Counted from the stretch's first letter, positions 46,541 to 55,864 are shown. The stretch is DNA of 64,000 nucleotides from Nodularia sphaerocarpa UHCC 0038 (GCF_022376295.1 NZ_CP060140.1:4344356-4408355); one strand, 5' to 3'. Numbers and translations are program-made. The notes: generated by a model not told the origin, from the sequence alone.

Positions 46541-46975
46541 ATGGAAGAATTACTAACGCTGAAAGACTTACTCATTAAAGGCGATGTTACGGGAGCGTTG
46601 GTTATCGTGGAAGAATTGGCAGAAATGAGCCGAAATGAAATTATTAAAACGATTCGTAGTTATGCGGTGATTCTTTTGTTACATTTAATTAAACAAAAGG
46701 CGGAACATCGCAGCACTCGCTCTTGGGAAGTGTCTATTCGCAATTCTGTTCGGGAAATTCAGCGAGAAAATAAGCGCCGTAAAGCTGGAGGTTATTACCT
46801 CACGCGGTCAGAATTATGGGAAACTTTAGAAGAAGCTTATTTAAATGCTATTGATCAGGCTTCTTTGGAAGTGGAAGAAGGTCGTTATCAGCCAGAAGAA
46901 TTAGAGAAGTTGGTAAATCGGGAAGAAATTATTCATTTTGCTTTAGATTTGATATTACCAGGAGAGTCAAGTTAA
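46541..46975 (+). CDS. DUF29-family protein
   Basis: A 144-residue all-helical protein of the DUF29 family, abundant in cyanobacteria and of unknown function. Family features are visible: an EELAEMSRNEIIKTIRSYAVILLLHLIKQKA helix pair, SWEVSIRNSVREIQREN, then EEAYLNAIDQASLEVE. The stop codon directly precedes the TTG start of the TlyA gene, so the two form an operon with coupled translation. Confidence 0.75.
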   Translation: MEELLTLKDLLIKGDVTGALVIVEELAEMSRNEIIKTIRSYAVILLLHLIKQKAEHRSTRSWEVSIRNSVREIQRENKRRKAGGYYLTRSELWETLEEAYLNAIDQASLEVEEGRYQPEELEKLVNREEIIHFALDLILPGESS

Positions 46976-47788
46976 TTGGTGAAGCAGCGACTCGATACAC
47001 TTTTAGTAGATTTAAATTTATGTCCTTCTCGCGCCTTAGCACAGCGCTTAATTCAGGCGGGGGAGGTGACTGTTAATCAGCAGGTGGTGGATAAGGCTGG
47101 GACGGAAGTTGATATTGCGGCTCAAATTAAGATTAAAGAGCGATCGCGCTTTGTGTCTCGCGGTGGTGAGAAACTGATAAAGGCTTTGGATGCTTTCCCT
47201 ATCTCCACAACTGGACGTATTTGTTTAGATGGGGGAATTTCTACGGGCGGTTTTACTGATTGTTTGCTACAAGCTGGAGCAAAACAAGTTTACGGTATTG
47301 ATGTGGGTTATGGACAAGTTGACTGGGGTTTAAGAAATGATCCACGGGTGATTTTAAGAGAACGTACTAATTTACGCAATCTCACACCCGAAGATTTGTA
47401 TGCTGAAGGTGACGAAATACCTGATTTGGCGGTGGTGGATGTATCGTTTATTTCCTTAACTAAGATTTTGCCGGCTTTGTGGCGATTAACGAAGTCTCCC
47501 AGGGATGCAGTATTGCTAGTTAAGCCACAGTTTGAGGTGGGAAAATCCCGTGTTGGCAAAAAAGGCGTTGTTCGCGATCCTCGTGACCAAGCTGATGCTA
47601 TTTTCCAAGTTTTGCAGGTGGCTTGTCAATTAGGATGGCTATACAAAGGTTTAACTTGGTCGCCTATTACTGGACCGGCTGGAAATATCGAGTATCTTTT
47701 ATGGTTAGGAATGGAAAGTGACTCACCACCGCCTGATTTAGAGGCGATTAAGCATCAGACGCAATCCGCAATAGCTAATTTAGCTTAA
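46976..47788 (+). CDS. TlyA-family rRNA 2'-O-methyltransferase
   Basis: A 270-residue RNA methylase of the TlyA/RrmJ type. An N-terminal S4 RNA-binding domain (about 3-62, RLDTLLVDLNLCPSRALAQRLIQAGEV) is followed by a FtsJ-like methyltransferase (about 63-265). The SAM motif reads CLDGGISTGGFTDCLLQAGA, and LAVVDVSFISLTKILP and LLVKPQFEVGK carry the catalytic D and K of the K-D-K-E tetrad. It methylates ribosomal RNA in mycobacteria; the old name hemolysin is misleading. The start is TTG 46976 or GTG 46979, right after the DUF29 stop. Confidence 0.88.
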   Translation: MVKQRLDTLLVDLNLCPSRALAQRLIQAGEVTVNQQVVDKAGTEVDIAAQIKIKERSRFVSRGGEKLIKALDAFPISTTGRICLDGGISTGGFTDCLLQAGAKQVYGIDVGYGQVDWGLRNDPRVILRERTNLRNLTPEDLYAEGDEIPDLAVVDVSFISLTKILPALWRLTKSPRDAVLLVKPQFEVGKSRVGKKGVVRDPRDQADAIFQVLQVACQLGWLYKGLTWSPITGPAGNIEYLLWLGMESDSPPPDLEAIKHQTQSAIANLA

Positions 47789-47849
47789 ATCAGTGAACAA
47801 TGAACAGTTATCACGCCGATTTAATCAGGGATTTCGACCCAATTATGTC

Positions 47850-47890
47850 TGTTAACTGATAACTGATAACTGTTAACTGATAACTGATAG
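47850..47890. repeat. TAACTGATAACTGAT tandem repeat
   Basis: Five or so degenerate TAACTGA units fill the short gap between the convergent TlyA and CP12 genes. Same motif as at 35359-35413. Confidence 0.8.
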
Positions 47891-48160
47891 TTAAACATCG
47901 TAGATTAAGCATTCTATGGCTTCTGGATTTTTCTCGCAGTAGCTTTCTAGAGCTGTTTTGCGGTGTTTTGCTTGGTGTTGATGCGCTTTTTCTGCTTGTA
48001 ATTCTTCGACGATATCCCAAGCTACAGCACAGCTTGCCGAATTTTCTCCGTCTATTTCGCAGGTTTGACGAGCTTCCACAATAAATTCTAGGATAGCTTC
48101 ATCAATGGTTTTAGTCCCGGAGTTAACAGCAGATTGGACGGTTTCTAGGGTTGTTGTCAT
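47891..48160 (-). CDS. CP12-domain redox switch protein
   Basis: Small intrinsically disordered regulator of the Calvin cycle that, when its cysteines are oxidised, binds GAPDH and phosphoribulokinase and holds them inactive. It has 89 residues from ATG 48160, which has an AAAGGTGA ribosome-binding site. An N-terminal Cys pair lies in TCEIDGENSASCA, the AWDIVEEL core motif follows, and the C-terminal Cys pair is in YCEKNPEAIECLIYD. Canonical CP12 is about 75 residues; the extra 12-15 residues are at the N-terminus. The full family pattern supports activity. Confidence 0.87.
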   Translation of the reverse strand: MTTTLETVQSAVNSGTKTIDEAILEFIVEARQTCEIDGENSASCAVAWDIVEELQAEKAHQHQAKHRKTALESYCEKNPEAIECLIYDV

Positions 48161-48322
48161 GAGATTTTCACCTTTGTTGAGTAAAAAATCCAAAAAAATA
48201 AAATTTCTGGCGGTCGTTTTTCGCCTTGATTTTTATTTCCATCATTTTCTTAATTTTGCATCTAAATTTGGGTTTTTAGACCTGTTGTCAGGAAAATTTG
48301 ATGGGAAATGATTTGATCACAA

Positions 48323-49690
48323 TTATTCATACTTTGCGCCTAATTCTTGTTGCAAGCGATAGAGAATTGTATTGTGGTCAACTTGAGATAAAATTTCTGC
48401 AATTACTGTACTAGCTCCTAATTGTCCCCAAGTACAACCTTTTTCTAAATATACTTGGGCGGCTTTACCGACTGTGTAAGCACCATAACCTGCAATCCCA
48501 GATTGGGCGATCGCAGTCCCAGCGTAAGCAGTAATATTCAGAGGATTTTCACTACTGGCGATCGCTGCTGTACTTTTACCTAAACCTAGCATCACACTAC
48601 TACCTATTTCTCCTAACAGCAAACCACCAGAACTAAAGAAAATCGTCTTTAAAATTTTGCTGGCTTCATAGCTAGTCATAGGTAAACCATATAACCTTGC
48701 TAGAGAACGAATCAAGGCTAAGTCGGCAATCGTTCCACAGATGACATCTAAAACAGGTACAGGATTTAATCCTACTGCCAAAGCTTTGTATTTAGTAAAT
48801 TTCCAAATAATATCTTCAGCTTCTTTATCCCGTAAGTCCATAGTCTTTTGGGCGATCGCTTCTTCTGCATCCCGTGCTTGAATTAGTGCATTTAAAGCTA
48901 GAAGCGATCGCCCTTCCCGATTCAGGATCTGCAAAATTGTCTCCTGAAGTTCCTCTATTTGGGGCTGTGGAGTCTCCCATTCATAGCTAACACGACCATC
49001 AGTCCACTCTACCCGCACTTCCATTGGTGCTGGTTCCGCCGCCACCATGACAATCTCATCTGGTAGTAAAGGCTGGGCTTGGGGATGACCTGCGCCTAGT
49101 TGTTGCAAATTGTCATAAATCGCCGAACGGTCTGTTTCTGGATACAAATCGATTTTATTAAATACTAAAATCAGTGGCTTTTGTGCTTTTCGTAATTCCA
49201 GCAACGCCCTATACTCAGTACGAGTAATATCACCAGAAACCACAAACAAAATCAAATCAGCTTGACGGGTTACTTCTCGCGCCATTTTCGCCCTTGTCTC
49301 GCCCTCAATTTCATCTAAGCCAGGAGTATCAATTAACTCTACTAATACTTTACCTCCTGGTTGCCAACGCACAGAACGCGGCCATTGAGTGACACCGTTC
49401 AACGGACCAGTTTGGAGAATCTTCTCTCCCAGCAAAGCATTTAAAACTGCTGACTTTCCCCGACTCACCAAACCAAAAGCCGCAATTCTAATTACATTGG
49501 AGTCTAGTTTGTTGAGTGTGGAGTTCAACGCTTCCAATTCCGGTTTGAGCAAGCCTAGCAATTCTGGGTTTGAGGAAAACTGTCGTGACTTGCAAAGATA
49601 TCCATACCAAGATAGCGCTTGTCTGAGACTAGCACGGGCGCGATTTAAGTGAGTTTCTTGGAGATTACGCACGAAGTTAGATTGATTCAA
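48323..49690 (-). CDS. Era-like GTPase with DUF697 domain
   Basis: A 455-residue GTPase. G1 is GLVSRGKSAVLNALLG, G3 is DTPGLDEIEGE and G4 is NKIDL, all in a Ras/Era-like domain (about 65-220). The C-terminal part carries a DUF697-type hydrophobic module with helical segments (LRDKEAEDIIWKFTKYKALAVGLNPVPVLDV, then several Ala/Gly-rich helices) that may insert into membranes. The N-terminus (1-60) is helical. Related cyanobacterial proteins are of unknown role, perhaps in membrane remodelling. It starts at ATG 49690. Confidence 0.8.
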   Translation of the reverse strand: MNQSNFVRNLQETHLNRARASLRQALSWYGYLCKSRQFSSNPELLGLLKPELEALNSTLNKLDSNVIRIAAFGLVSRGKSAVLNALLGEKILQTGPLNGVTQWPRSVRWQPGGKVLVELIDTPGLDEIEGETRAKMAREVTRQADLILFVVSGDITRTEYRALLELRKAQKPLILVFNKIDLYPETDRSAIYDNLQQLGAGHPQAQPLLPDEIVMVAAEPAPMEVRVEWTDGRVSYEWETPQPQIEELQETILQILNREGRSLLALNALIQARDAEEAIAQKTMDLRDKEAEDIIWKFTKYKALAVGLNPVPVLDVICGTIADLALIRSLARLYGLPMTSYEASKILKTIFFSSGGLLLGEIGSSVMLGLGKSTAAIASSENPLNITAYAGTAIAQSGIAGYGAYTVGKAAQVYLEKGCTWGQLGASTVIAEILSQVDHNTILYRLQQELGAKYE

Positions 49691-50422
49691 AGTTGAACAA
49701 ACAACAGGCTACATTTCCATTTTGATCTAATTTTCCCGCTTTTCGCTTTCTTTGTCTGTCCTGATTTCGTGGGAATGGGTACAAAAAAGTAACAACGCTG
49801 TGATATGCTGCCAATAAAGTCAAAAACGCCTTTGTCATTGTTAAGTAGTAAGCAGGTTCGGGTAATGTCGCAGGTAATAATCTCTTCGGTAGCCTTAAAT
49901 AGTTGCGATTTTCCACCTTAAACTTTAGCCAGAGCCTTTTGCAAAGTCATCAAAATTATATTTTCATTCAGCTTTGGCGATCGCACCAAAAGCGGGTCTT
50001 TTCTACAAAACGCTGTGCGATCGCCCATCCCATCCAACATAGTTTGTCTGCGTAATCTATTTACCTACTAAGGGGCGTTGCTGAATCAGAGTATGAAAGG
50101 CCAAAATTACCTTGATTTTTCTTTGTACCTTTGCGCCTTTGCGCCTTTGCGTGAGACAAGTTCATACTTCCAATCAGCAACGCCCAGGGTTACGCATATC
50201 GTCTGACTTGGTAAATCAGGATGCTGAAGCTGAAAAACATCTAGTGTGCATATTTAAATTAGATTAAACTCTTGTGGTATCGGCAGCCTATAGTCTTGCT
50301 TACCGATGTTATGCAAGTTAAATGTGAAACATCTGATTACCTCAATCTTTTTGAGAGGTGGGTTATTTGGAGTGCGCCAAACCACTGCTGATTTTATTTG
50401 AATAAAGACGCTAGGAGGAAAC
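49691..50422. other. 732-bp spacer with a MITE and palindromes
   Basis: The region before the SulP gene holds the 111-bp element at 50074-50184 and two HIP1-like GCGATCGC sites. A 79-codon minus-strand frame (49677-49916) overlaps the GTPase start and has no good composition, so it is not called. An AT-rich stretch with AGGAGG leads into the SulP gene. Confidence 0.55.
50074..50184. mobile_element. 111-bp MITE-like element, second copy
   Basis: Ends GGCGTTGCTGAATCAGAGTA and TACTTCCAATCAGCAACGCC match those of the element at 41488, and the length is the same 111 bp. The interior is different (TTTGCGCCTTTGCGCC repeats), and no target duplication is visible, so the insertion is older or the site has decayed. 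Confidence 0.65.
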
Positions 50423-51895
50423 TTGAACGGAACAATTTTGAGGCGAGAGTGGTTTTCTAACACTCAACGAGACATTATGGCTGGGGCTGTTGTGGGATTA
50501 GCCTTGATTCCAGAGGCGATCGCTTTTTCAATCATAGCCGGAGTTGATCCCAAAGTTGGGCTATACGCCTCATTTATTATTGCAGTGATCACAGCCTTTT
50601 TAGGAGGCAGACCGGGGTCAATTTCCGCCGCCACAGGTGCAATGGCGCTGTTAATGATTGATTTAGTCAAAGATCATGGTTTGCAGTATTTATTCGCCGC
50701 AACCTTCTTAACCGGAATATTTCAAGTTTTGTTTGGGGTGCTAAAACTAGGGCGACAAATGAGATTTGTCCCCAGGGCGGTAATGATTGGCTATATCAAC
50801 GCCCTAGCGGTGTTAATTTTTCTCGCCCAGTTACCCCAACTCACCAACGTCCCGCCCACTGTATATATACTGACTATCCTTTCCTTGGGGATTATTTATA
50901 TACTACCTCGCTTCACCAAAGCAGTTCCCTCTCCCTTGGTGGCTTTAGCAGTGATGACTATAGCCGCAATTTCCTTGAAACTTGAAGTTCCCACAGTGGG
51001 AGATATGGGAGAACTACCGACAAGCTTACCCTTCTTTGCCACGCCCCAAGTGCCGTGGGATCTGCAAACATTACAAATTATCCTGCCCTATTCCCTGACT
51101 TTGGCGATCGTTGGTTTATTGGCTTCCTTCTTAACCGCAGCCCTGGTGGATGAACTCACAGATACACCCAGCGATAAAAATCAAGAAGCCAAAGGACAAG
51201 GCATTGCTAACATTGTTACCGCCTTCTTTGGGGGTATGGCTGGGTGTGGGATGATTGGACAATCGGTGATTAACGTCCAGTCTGGCGGAAGAGGGAGACT
51301 GTCAACCCTTGCGGCTGGAGTTTTCCTGTTATTTGCCATTTTGTTTTTACAGGATTGGGTGAAGCAAATGCCCATGGCCGCATTAGTAGCCGTAATGATT
51401 ATGGTATCAATCGGTACATTTCGCTGGTCATCCTTGAAAAATATTCCCCGCATCCCCCGCACGGAAACCGCCGTCATGTTAACTACTATGTTTGTGACAA
51501 TATTCACTCGTAATTTTGCCCTTGGCGTAGTCACAGGTATCGTCATGAGTACAGTATTCTTCTCCAATAAGATTGCTCAGTTGGTATTTGTAGATAAAGT
51601 TCTGAGTGAGGATGGTTCCCATCGCATATATAAGGTAGCAGGACAAATTTTCTTTTTATCGAGAGATGAATTTTTAGCCTCTTTTGATTTTACCGAACTC
51701 GTCGAGCGCGTCACCATTGATTTAACTCATGCTCACCTGTGGGATCAAGGTGCAGTGGAAGTCCTCGATAAAGCAGTAATGAAATTTCGCCGTAATGGCG
51801 CAGATGTAGAAATAATCGGACTGAATGAAGCCAGTGCGACTTTGCTGAATAAATTAGCAATTTCTCAAAACGCCGATGCTCTGAAAAAGCAGTAA
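50423..51895 (+). CDS. SulP-family anion transporter with STAS domain
   Basis: A 490-residue SLC26/SulP permease with about 11-12 hydrophobic helices and a C-terminal STAS-like domain (about 405-480, VERVTIDLTHAHLWDQGAVEVLD). The family signature is seen in AGAVVGLALIPEAIAFSIIAGVDPKVGLY. The TTG start is supported by AGGAGG 4 nt upstream; the next in-frame ATG would cut into helix 1. It lies upstream of a universal stress protein and a BicA gene on the same strand, so bicarbonate is a reasonable substrate guess, but sulfate is equally possible. Confidence 0.82.
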   Translation: MNGTILRREWFSNTQRDIMAGAVVGLALIPEAIAFSIIAGVDPKVGLYASFIIAVITAFLGGRPGSISAATGAMALLMIDLVKDHGLQYLFAATFLTGIFQVLFGVLKLGRQMRFVPRAVMIGYINALAVLIFLAQLPQLTNVPPTVYILTILSLGIIYILPRFTKAVPSPLVALAVMTIAAISLKLEVPTVGDMGELPTSLPFFATPQVPWDLQTLQIILPYSLTLAIVGLLASFLTAALVDELTDTPSDKNQEAKGQGIANIVTAFFGGMAGCGMIGQSVINVQSGGRGRLSTLAAGVFLLFAILFLQDWVKQMPMAALVAVMIMVSIGTFRWSSLKNIPRIPRTETAVMLTTMFVTIFTRNFALGVVTGIVMSTVFFSNKIAQLVFVDKVLSEDGSHRIYKVAGQIFFLSRDEFLASFDFTELVERVTIDLTHAHLWDQGAVEVLDKAVMKFRRNGADVEIIGLNEASATLLNKLAISQNADALKKQ

Positions 51896-52027
51896 ATAAA
51901 ACCCAAACCCTTACTAATGACCAATGACAAATCACCAAAGACGACCCTAGCTAGTTAACTTTATTTACGCCGATCTACTTAGTATTTTTCCCTTCTAATC
52001 TTTCCATATCCAGGGACTCAAACCAGA

Positions 52028-52891
52028 ATGAAAAATATTCTACTTTGTACCGATGGTTCAGCTTTTGCTGAAAATGTTTATAAATATGGAGCTTGGTTTG
52101 CTCGTCAATTCCATGCCCACATTAATGTTTTGTTTGTCACGGATATTCGCAGCCAAAAAGTAGCTTACACTGGCAATCTAAGCGGTAGCATTGGGCTTGG
52201 TGCTTCTGAAAATTTGTTGAATGAATTGGTGGAGTTAGAACATAAAAAAGCCAAGCTGAACAATCAACGCGCACGGTTGATTTTACAAAATGCCAGCGAA
52301 ACCCTGAAATCTGAAGGCATCGAAGATTTTAAGTTAACGAATAAAACCGGATTTCTGGTAGATTGTTTTCATGAATTTGAAAGTGATTCCGATTTGATTG
52401 TTTTAGGTAAACGGGGAGAAGCCGCAGAATTTGCCTCTGGTCATTTAGGGGCAAATGTGGATCGGATTGTGCGGAGTAGTAGTAAGCCATGCTTAGTTAT
52501 TCCCCTGGAATTTAAATTGATTTCGCGGATTTTAGTTGCTTATGACGGTAGTGCAACTGGGAAAAAACTCTTGCAATTTTTAGTAAATTCTCCCAGCTTC
52601 CAAAATTTAGAGATTCATCTGCTGACAGTGGCTAAAAGTAACACCGTACAAACAGCAATGGATAGACTCAATGAAGCTAAACAAGAATTGGAAAAAGCAG
52701 GATTTGAGCCAATTTGTAGCGTTATAGAAGGTGAATCAGAAAAAGTAATAGGCAATTATATTAACCAACGAGATATCAGCCTTTTGCTGATGGGAGCTTA
52801 CGGACATAGCCGCATTCGCAATTTAGTAATTGGCAGTACCACCGCCCAACTGCTCAGAAGTAGCGATATTCCTGTATTGTTATTCCGTTAA
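52028..52891 (+). CDS. Tandem universal stress protein (UspA-UspA)
   Basis: A 287-residue protein with two Usp domains. The first (about 1-155) lacks a clean ATP motif, reading LGKRGEAAEFASGHLGANVDRI. The second (about 165-287) ends with GAYGHSRIRNLVIGST, the full G-2x-G-9x-G(S/T) ATP-binding pattern. It lies between two SulP transporter genes on the same strand, and Usp proteins are often tied to SLC26-type transporters. A role as regulator of the neighbours is inference. Confidence 0.85.
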   Translation: MKNILLCTDGSAFAENVYKYGAWFARQFHAHINVLFVTDIRSQKVAYTGNLSGSIGLGASENLLNELVELEHKKAKLNNQRARLILQNASETLKSEGIEDFKLTNKTGFLVDCFHEFESDSDLIVLGKRGEAAEFASGHLGANVDRIVRSSSKPCLVIPLEFKLISRILVAYDGSATGKKLLQFLVNSPSFQNLEIHLLTVAKSNTVQTAMDRLNEAKQELEKAGFEPICSVIEGESEKVIGNYINQRDISLLLMGAYGHSRIRNLVIGSTTAQLLRSSDIPVLLFR

Positions 52892-53054
52892 GGGGATTTT
52901 TTAAAAGTGGTTATTTATCATTTTATGCACTTATTTATCCTCTGTAGCCTACCTTGAAAAGGGAGTAAAAGAATCAAAATCCCTCCAAAAAAGGGGGATT
53001 TAGGGAGATGAGGAATGTTACTAAGTTCAATTTTTTAATCGAGGAAAATCTTTC

Positions 53055-54761
53055 GTGCAAATAACCAATGAAATCCATTTCCGTAACCTCCAAGGAGATA
53101 TTCTTGGCGGCTTAACGGCGGCGGTGGTGGCCTTACCGATGTCATTAGCTTTTGGTATCGCTTCTGGGGCGGGTGCTGCTGCTGGGTTATGGGGAGCAAT
53201 ATTAGTCGGATTCTTTGCCGCTTTGTTTGGTGGTACACCCAGCCTGATTTCTGAACCCACAGGGCCGATGACGGTAATTGTTACCGCAGTCATTACCGGA
53301 TTAACAGCTAATAATCCCGAAAATGGTCTAGCAATGGCCTTTACCGTCATCATGATGGCCGGAGTCATTCAAATCCTGTTTGGAGTATTGCGATTGGGGC
53401 GGTATATTACCATGCTGCCCTATAACGTCATTTCTGGATTTATGACAGGAATTGGCGTAATTCTGATTTTTATGCAAATCGCACCCTTCTTGGGGCAAGA
53501 AACGCCTAAAGGTGGTGTTCTTGGTGTTCTGCGGAATCTCCCCACTTTGATTGCTAATATTAGTCCTACGGAAACTATTTTAGGGGTAATAACTTTAGTC
53601 ATTCTGTTCTTTTACCCGGCTCGATTCAAAAAGGTAGTTCCGCCGCAACTGGTAGCTTTAGTCATTGGTACGGCAATTTCTCTGATTTTCTTTCGTAGTG
53701 TCGAAATTCGCACTATTGCCACTATCGGCGAAATTACTCCGGGTTTGCCTAACTTCCAGATGCCCACTTTTACCCCGCAAAATTTGCAGTTAATGTTTGT
53801 TAACTCCGTGGTATTGGGAGTGGTGGGTTCCATTGATTGTTTGTTAACTTGTCTGGTTTCAGACAGTCTCACCCGTACCGAACACAAATCTAACAAAGAA
53901 TTAATCGGGCAAGGTATTGCTAATGTGATTACCGGTTTATGTGGTGGAGTTGCTGGTTCTGGAGCAACAACGGCGACTGTAGTTAACATCCAAGCTGGTG
54001 GACGCACTGCATTATCTGGTATTAGTCGGGCTTTATTTCTGTTAATTGTGGTATTGTGGGCGGCTCCTTTAACTTCTGGGATTCCTCTGGCTGTATTAGC
54101 TGGAATTGTCTTAAAAGTTGGGATTAATATTATTGATTGGGGCTTTCTCCAACGGGTTCACAAAATTTCTTGGAAGGCAGCCGGAATTGTCTACACTGTG
54201 GTACTTCTGACGGTATTTGTCGATTTAATGATTGCCGTAGCCGTAGGGGTATTTATTGCGAATATCTTGACTATTGAGCGCCTTGACCAACTGCAATCTA
54301 ATTCTGTGAAGGCGATTACTGACGCTGATGATCAAATTGTCCTGACTGACGAAGAAAAACAACTTTTAGATGCAGCTAATGGGCGAGTTTTGCTGTTCCA
54401 TCTTAGTGGACCGATGATTTTCGGTGTTGCTAAAGCTATTGCTAGAGAACATCGGGCGATCGCTAACTATGATGTTTTAATTGTCGATTTAGGTGAAGTT
54501 CCTGTGCTGGGCGTAACTTCTTCATTGGCGATTGAAAGTGCCATTCAAGAGGTTATTGATGCCGGACGGGACGTGATCATTGTCGGTGCAACAGGAAAGG
54601 TCAGAAATCGTTTAGAAAGGTTGGGTATTGCTGGTTTAATCCCCGGACACTACTGGATGAGCGATCGCCTGACTGCACTCAGAGAAGGTTTAAGTTTGGT
54701 TGGTGAAAAGCAAGGACATAGCTTGGATGACACTGGGAAACCTTCTCCTTCTATTTCTTAA
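53055..54761 (+). CDS. bicA: Na+-dependent bicarbonate transporter BicA
   Basis: SulP/SLC26 transporter of 568 residues that imports HCO3- for the CO2-concentrating mechanism. The sequence follows BicA from the first residues (MQITNEIHFRNLQGDILGG), with the TM3/TM10 core (ISEPTGPMTVIVTAVITGL, then SLTRTEHKSNKELIGQGIAN) and a STAS domain at about 440-555 (LLFHLSGPMIFGVAKAIARE). The start is GTG 53055, with GAGGA 9 nt upstream. It is the third gene of a SulP-Usp-BicA row. The match to BicA is strong; activity cannot be shown from sequence. Confidence 0.86.
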   Translation: MQITNEIHFRNLQGDILGGLTAAVVALPMSLAFGIASGAGAAAGLWGAILVGFFAALFGGTPSLISEPTGPMTVIVTAVITGLTANNPENGLAMAFTVIMMAGVIQILFGVLRLGRYITMLPYNVISGFMTGIGVILIFMQIAPFLGQETPKGGVLGVLRNLPTLIANISPTETILGVITLVILFFYPARFKKVVPPQLVALVIGTAISLIFFRSVEIRTIATIGEITPGLPNFQMPTFTPQNLQLMFVNSVVLGVVGSIDCLLTCLVSDSLTRTEHKSNKELIGQGIANVITGLCGGVAGSGATTATVVNIQAGGRTALSGISRALFLLIVVLWAAPLTSGIPLAVLAGIVLKVGINIIDWGFLQRVHKISWKAAGIVYTVVLLTVFVDLMIAVAVGVFIANILTIERLDQLQSNSVKAITDADDQIVLTDEEKQLLDAANGRVLLFHLSGPMIFGVAKAIAREHRAIANYDVLIVDLGEVPVLGVTSSLAIESAIQEVIDAGRDVIIVGATGKVRNRLERLGIAGLIPGHYWMSDRLTALREGLSLVGEKQGHSLDDTGKPSPSIS

Positions 54762-54916
54762 TCAAAATTCAACCTTAAAAGTGGTGTTGAAAATTGCCAA
54801 AACATGATCAAAATTCAATCTTATTCACGCCATATAACTATCCAATTCTACGCTTTTTAGTGTGGTTTTTTTCCTTGTGAATAGGCTTTGCAATCCGGCT
54901 CTGTAGAAAAGTTATT

Positions 54917-54981
54917 GTATAGCAACCGCTAAGGTGGTTAGGAGATGGCAAAAGTCTAAAAACCAGTCACTTTTGCTATAC
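54917..54981. repeat. 65-bp inverted-repeat element
   Basis: Left end GTATAGCAA and right end TTGCTATAC are exact complements. The interior contains GGTGGTTAGG. The AGCAAAAGTC piece at 26548 is related to its right end. Confidence 0.5.
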
Positions 54982-55169
54982 ATTGCTACTCTTGAAGGTA
55001 TCAGTGCAGAAGCGCGATCGCTCAAATGTCTTTTATTCCTGAAATGTCTAATTTTATGCTCCATCTCCGCTTTTATCTAAATAATTACACTATCTGATCT
55101 TAGAGGTGTGGAATGTGGCATCTAACTAGTCAAATGTGATAAATTAGAAAATAAACACTTGTTTGGTGT

Positions 55170-55199
55170 AAAAAACAGTAGCATATACTACTGTTTTTT
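55170..55199. terminator. Bidirectional terminator-like hairpin
   Basis: Perfect arms of 12 bp (AAAAAACAGTAG and its complement) with a CATATA loop. T-runs flank it on both strands, so it could end transcripts in either direction. No annotated gene ends nearby (bicA ends 400 bp away), raising the possibility of a small RNA. Confidence 0.55.
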
Positions 55200-55456
55200 G
55201 TTTTAGGCTGTAGTAAATTAGACAAAAAAACAAAATTACTCAGAAATTTATGGAAGTTCAGCTAAAAATCTAATGTGCTGGGGTTTTGTCCAAGACGGAC
55301 ATTACTGGTACATTAGTAAAGATCACAAATGAGGGTTTAAGAGTTTTAATCTCTCGTTGTGCAGCCCGTAACTTACGGCTGTTCCCCTTGCTGATGGGAT
55401 AAAATTGCTGATCCTAGGAAGCACAAAAGAAAGCACCAAAACTATTTAATATCTGA

Positions 55457-55672
55457 TTTGTCGGGATTTATCGGGTTTTGGCTAAGTTGTTGAGAGTAGT
55501 TCCTACCATTTATTTAGATGGGGAAGAACTTGGTTTGATTCATAGCTGTGAAGAGGGAATTTATCAAGGTTGGTAAATTGTTCATTTTCCTGGCGGTGTA
55601 ATTCAGTTTCAACCATCATGCAACTTTCACTATTGGACACTAATAATCGTTTGCCTGATCAAGGAGAATAAA
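55457..55672 (+). pseudogene. Reading frame interrupted by one in-frame stop
   Basis: From 55457 a frame reads ...VVPTIYLDGEELGLIHSC-like protein up to a TAA at 55574-55576. It then continues in the same frame (IVHFPGGVIQFQPSCNFHYW) without further stops into the ATG of the gene at 55673. A single CAA to TAA change would explain it. There is no clear ATG at its beginning, so it may be the tail of a decayed gene. Confidence 0.35.
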
Positions 55673-55864
55673 ATGCAGTCTGATTATAAGAAAGGGGATT
55701 TTATCTCTGCTCTCACACCTGACGGAAATTTAGAAAGATTTAAAATTCTCAGCGTCGGAGCTAAGTTGATATATTTAGTTTCTGCTGAATATGTTAATGA
55801 TGGCACTTGGATATGTGATAAAACTGTGACTCCTCTTGCCGCTTCTCGCTTAAAAGCACAGTAA
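55673..55864 (+). CDS. Small hypothetical protein
   Basis: A 63-residue soluble protein with predicted beta-strands (GDFISALTPDGNLERFKILSV, then KLIYLVSAEYVNDG). A good AAGGAG ribosome-binding site lies 6-7 nt before ATG 55673, which favours an independent gene. The frame upstream is open back to a TAA at 55574, so the gene could also be the intact 3' part of a longer broken gene. No family was recognised. Confidence 0.55.
   Translation: MQSDYKKGDFISALTPDGNLERFKILSVGAKLIYLVSAEYVNDGTWICDKTVTPLAASRLKAQ

Larger units (their letters stand above)
54762..55672. other. 911-bp spacer with short repeat, hairpin and broken frame
   Basis: No intact gene. A 65-bp element with GTATAGCAA/TTGCTATAC ends lies at 54917-54981. 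A hairpin with flanking A/T runs is at 55170-55199. An open frame broken by a stop runs from 55457 into the next gene. The rest is AT-rich. Confidence 0.55.

Noticed and set aside
49677..49916. 79-codon minus-strand frame upstream of the GTPase gene
   Set aside because: Overlaps the GTPase start, has no family features and no good ribosome-binding site.
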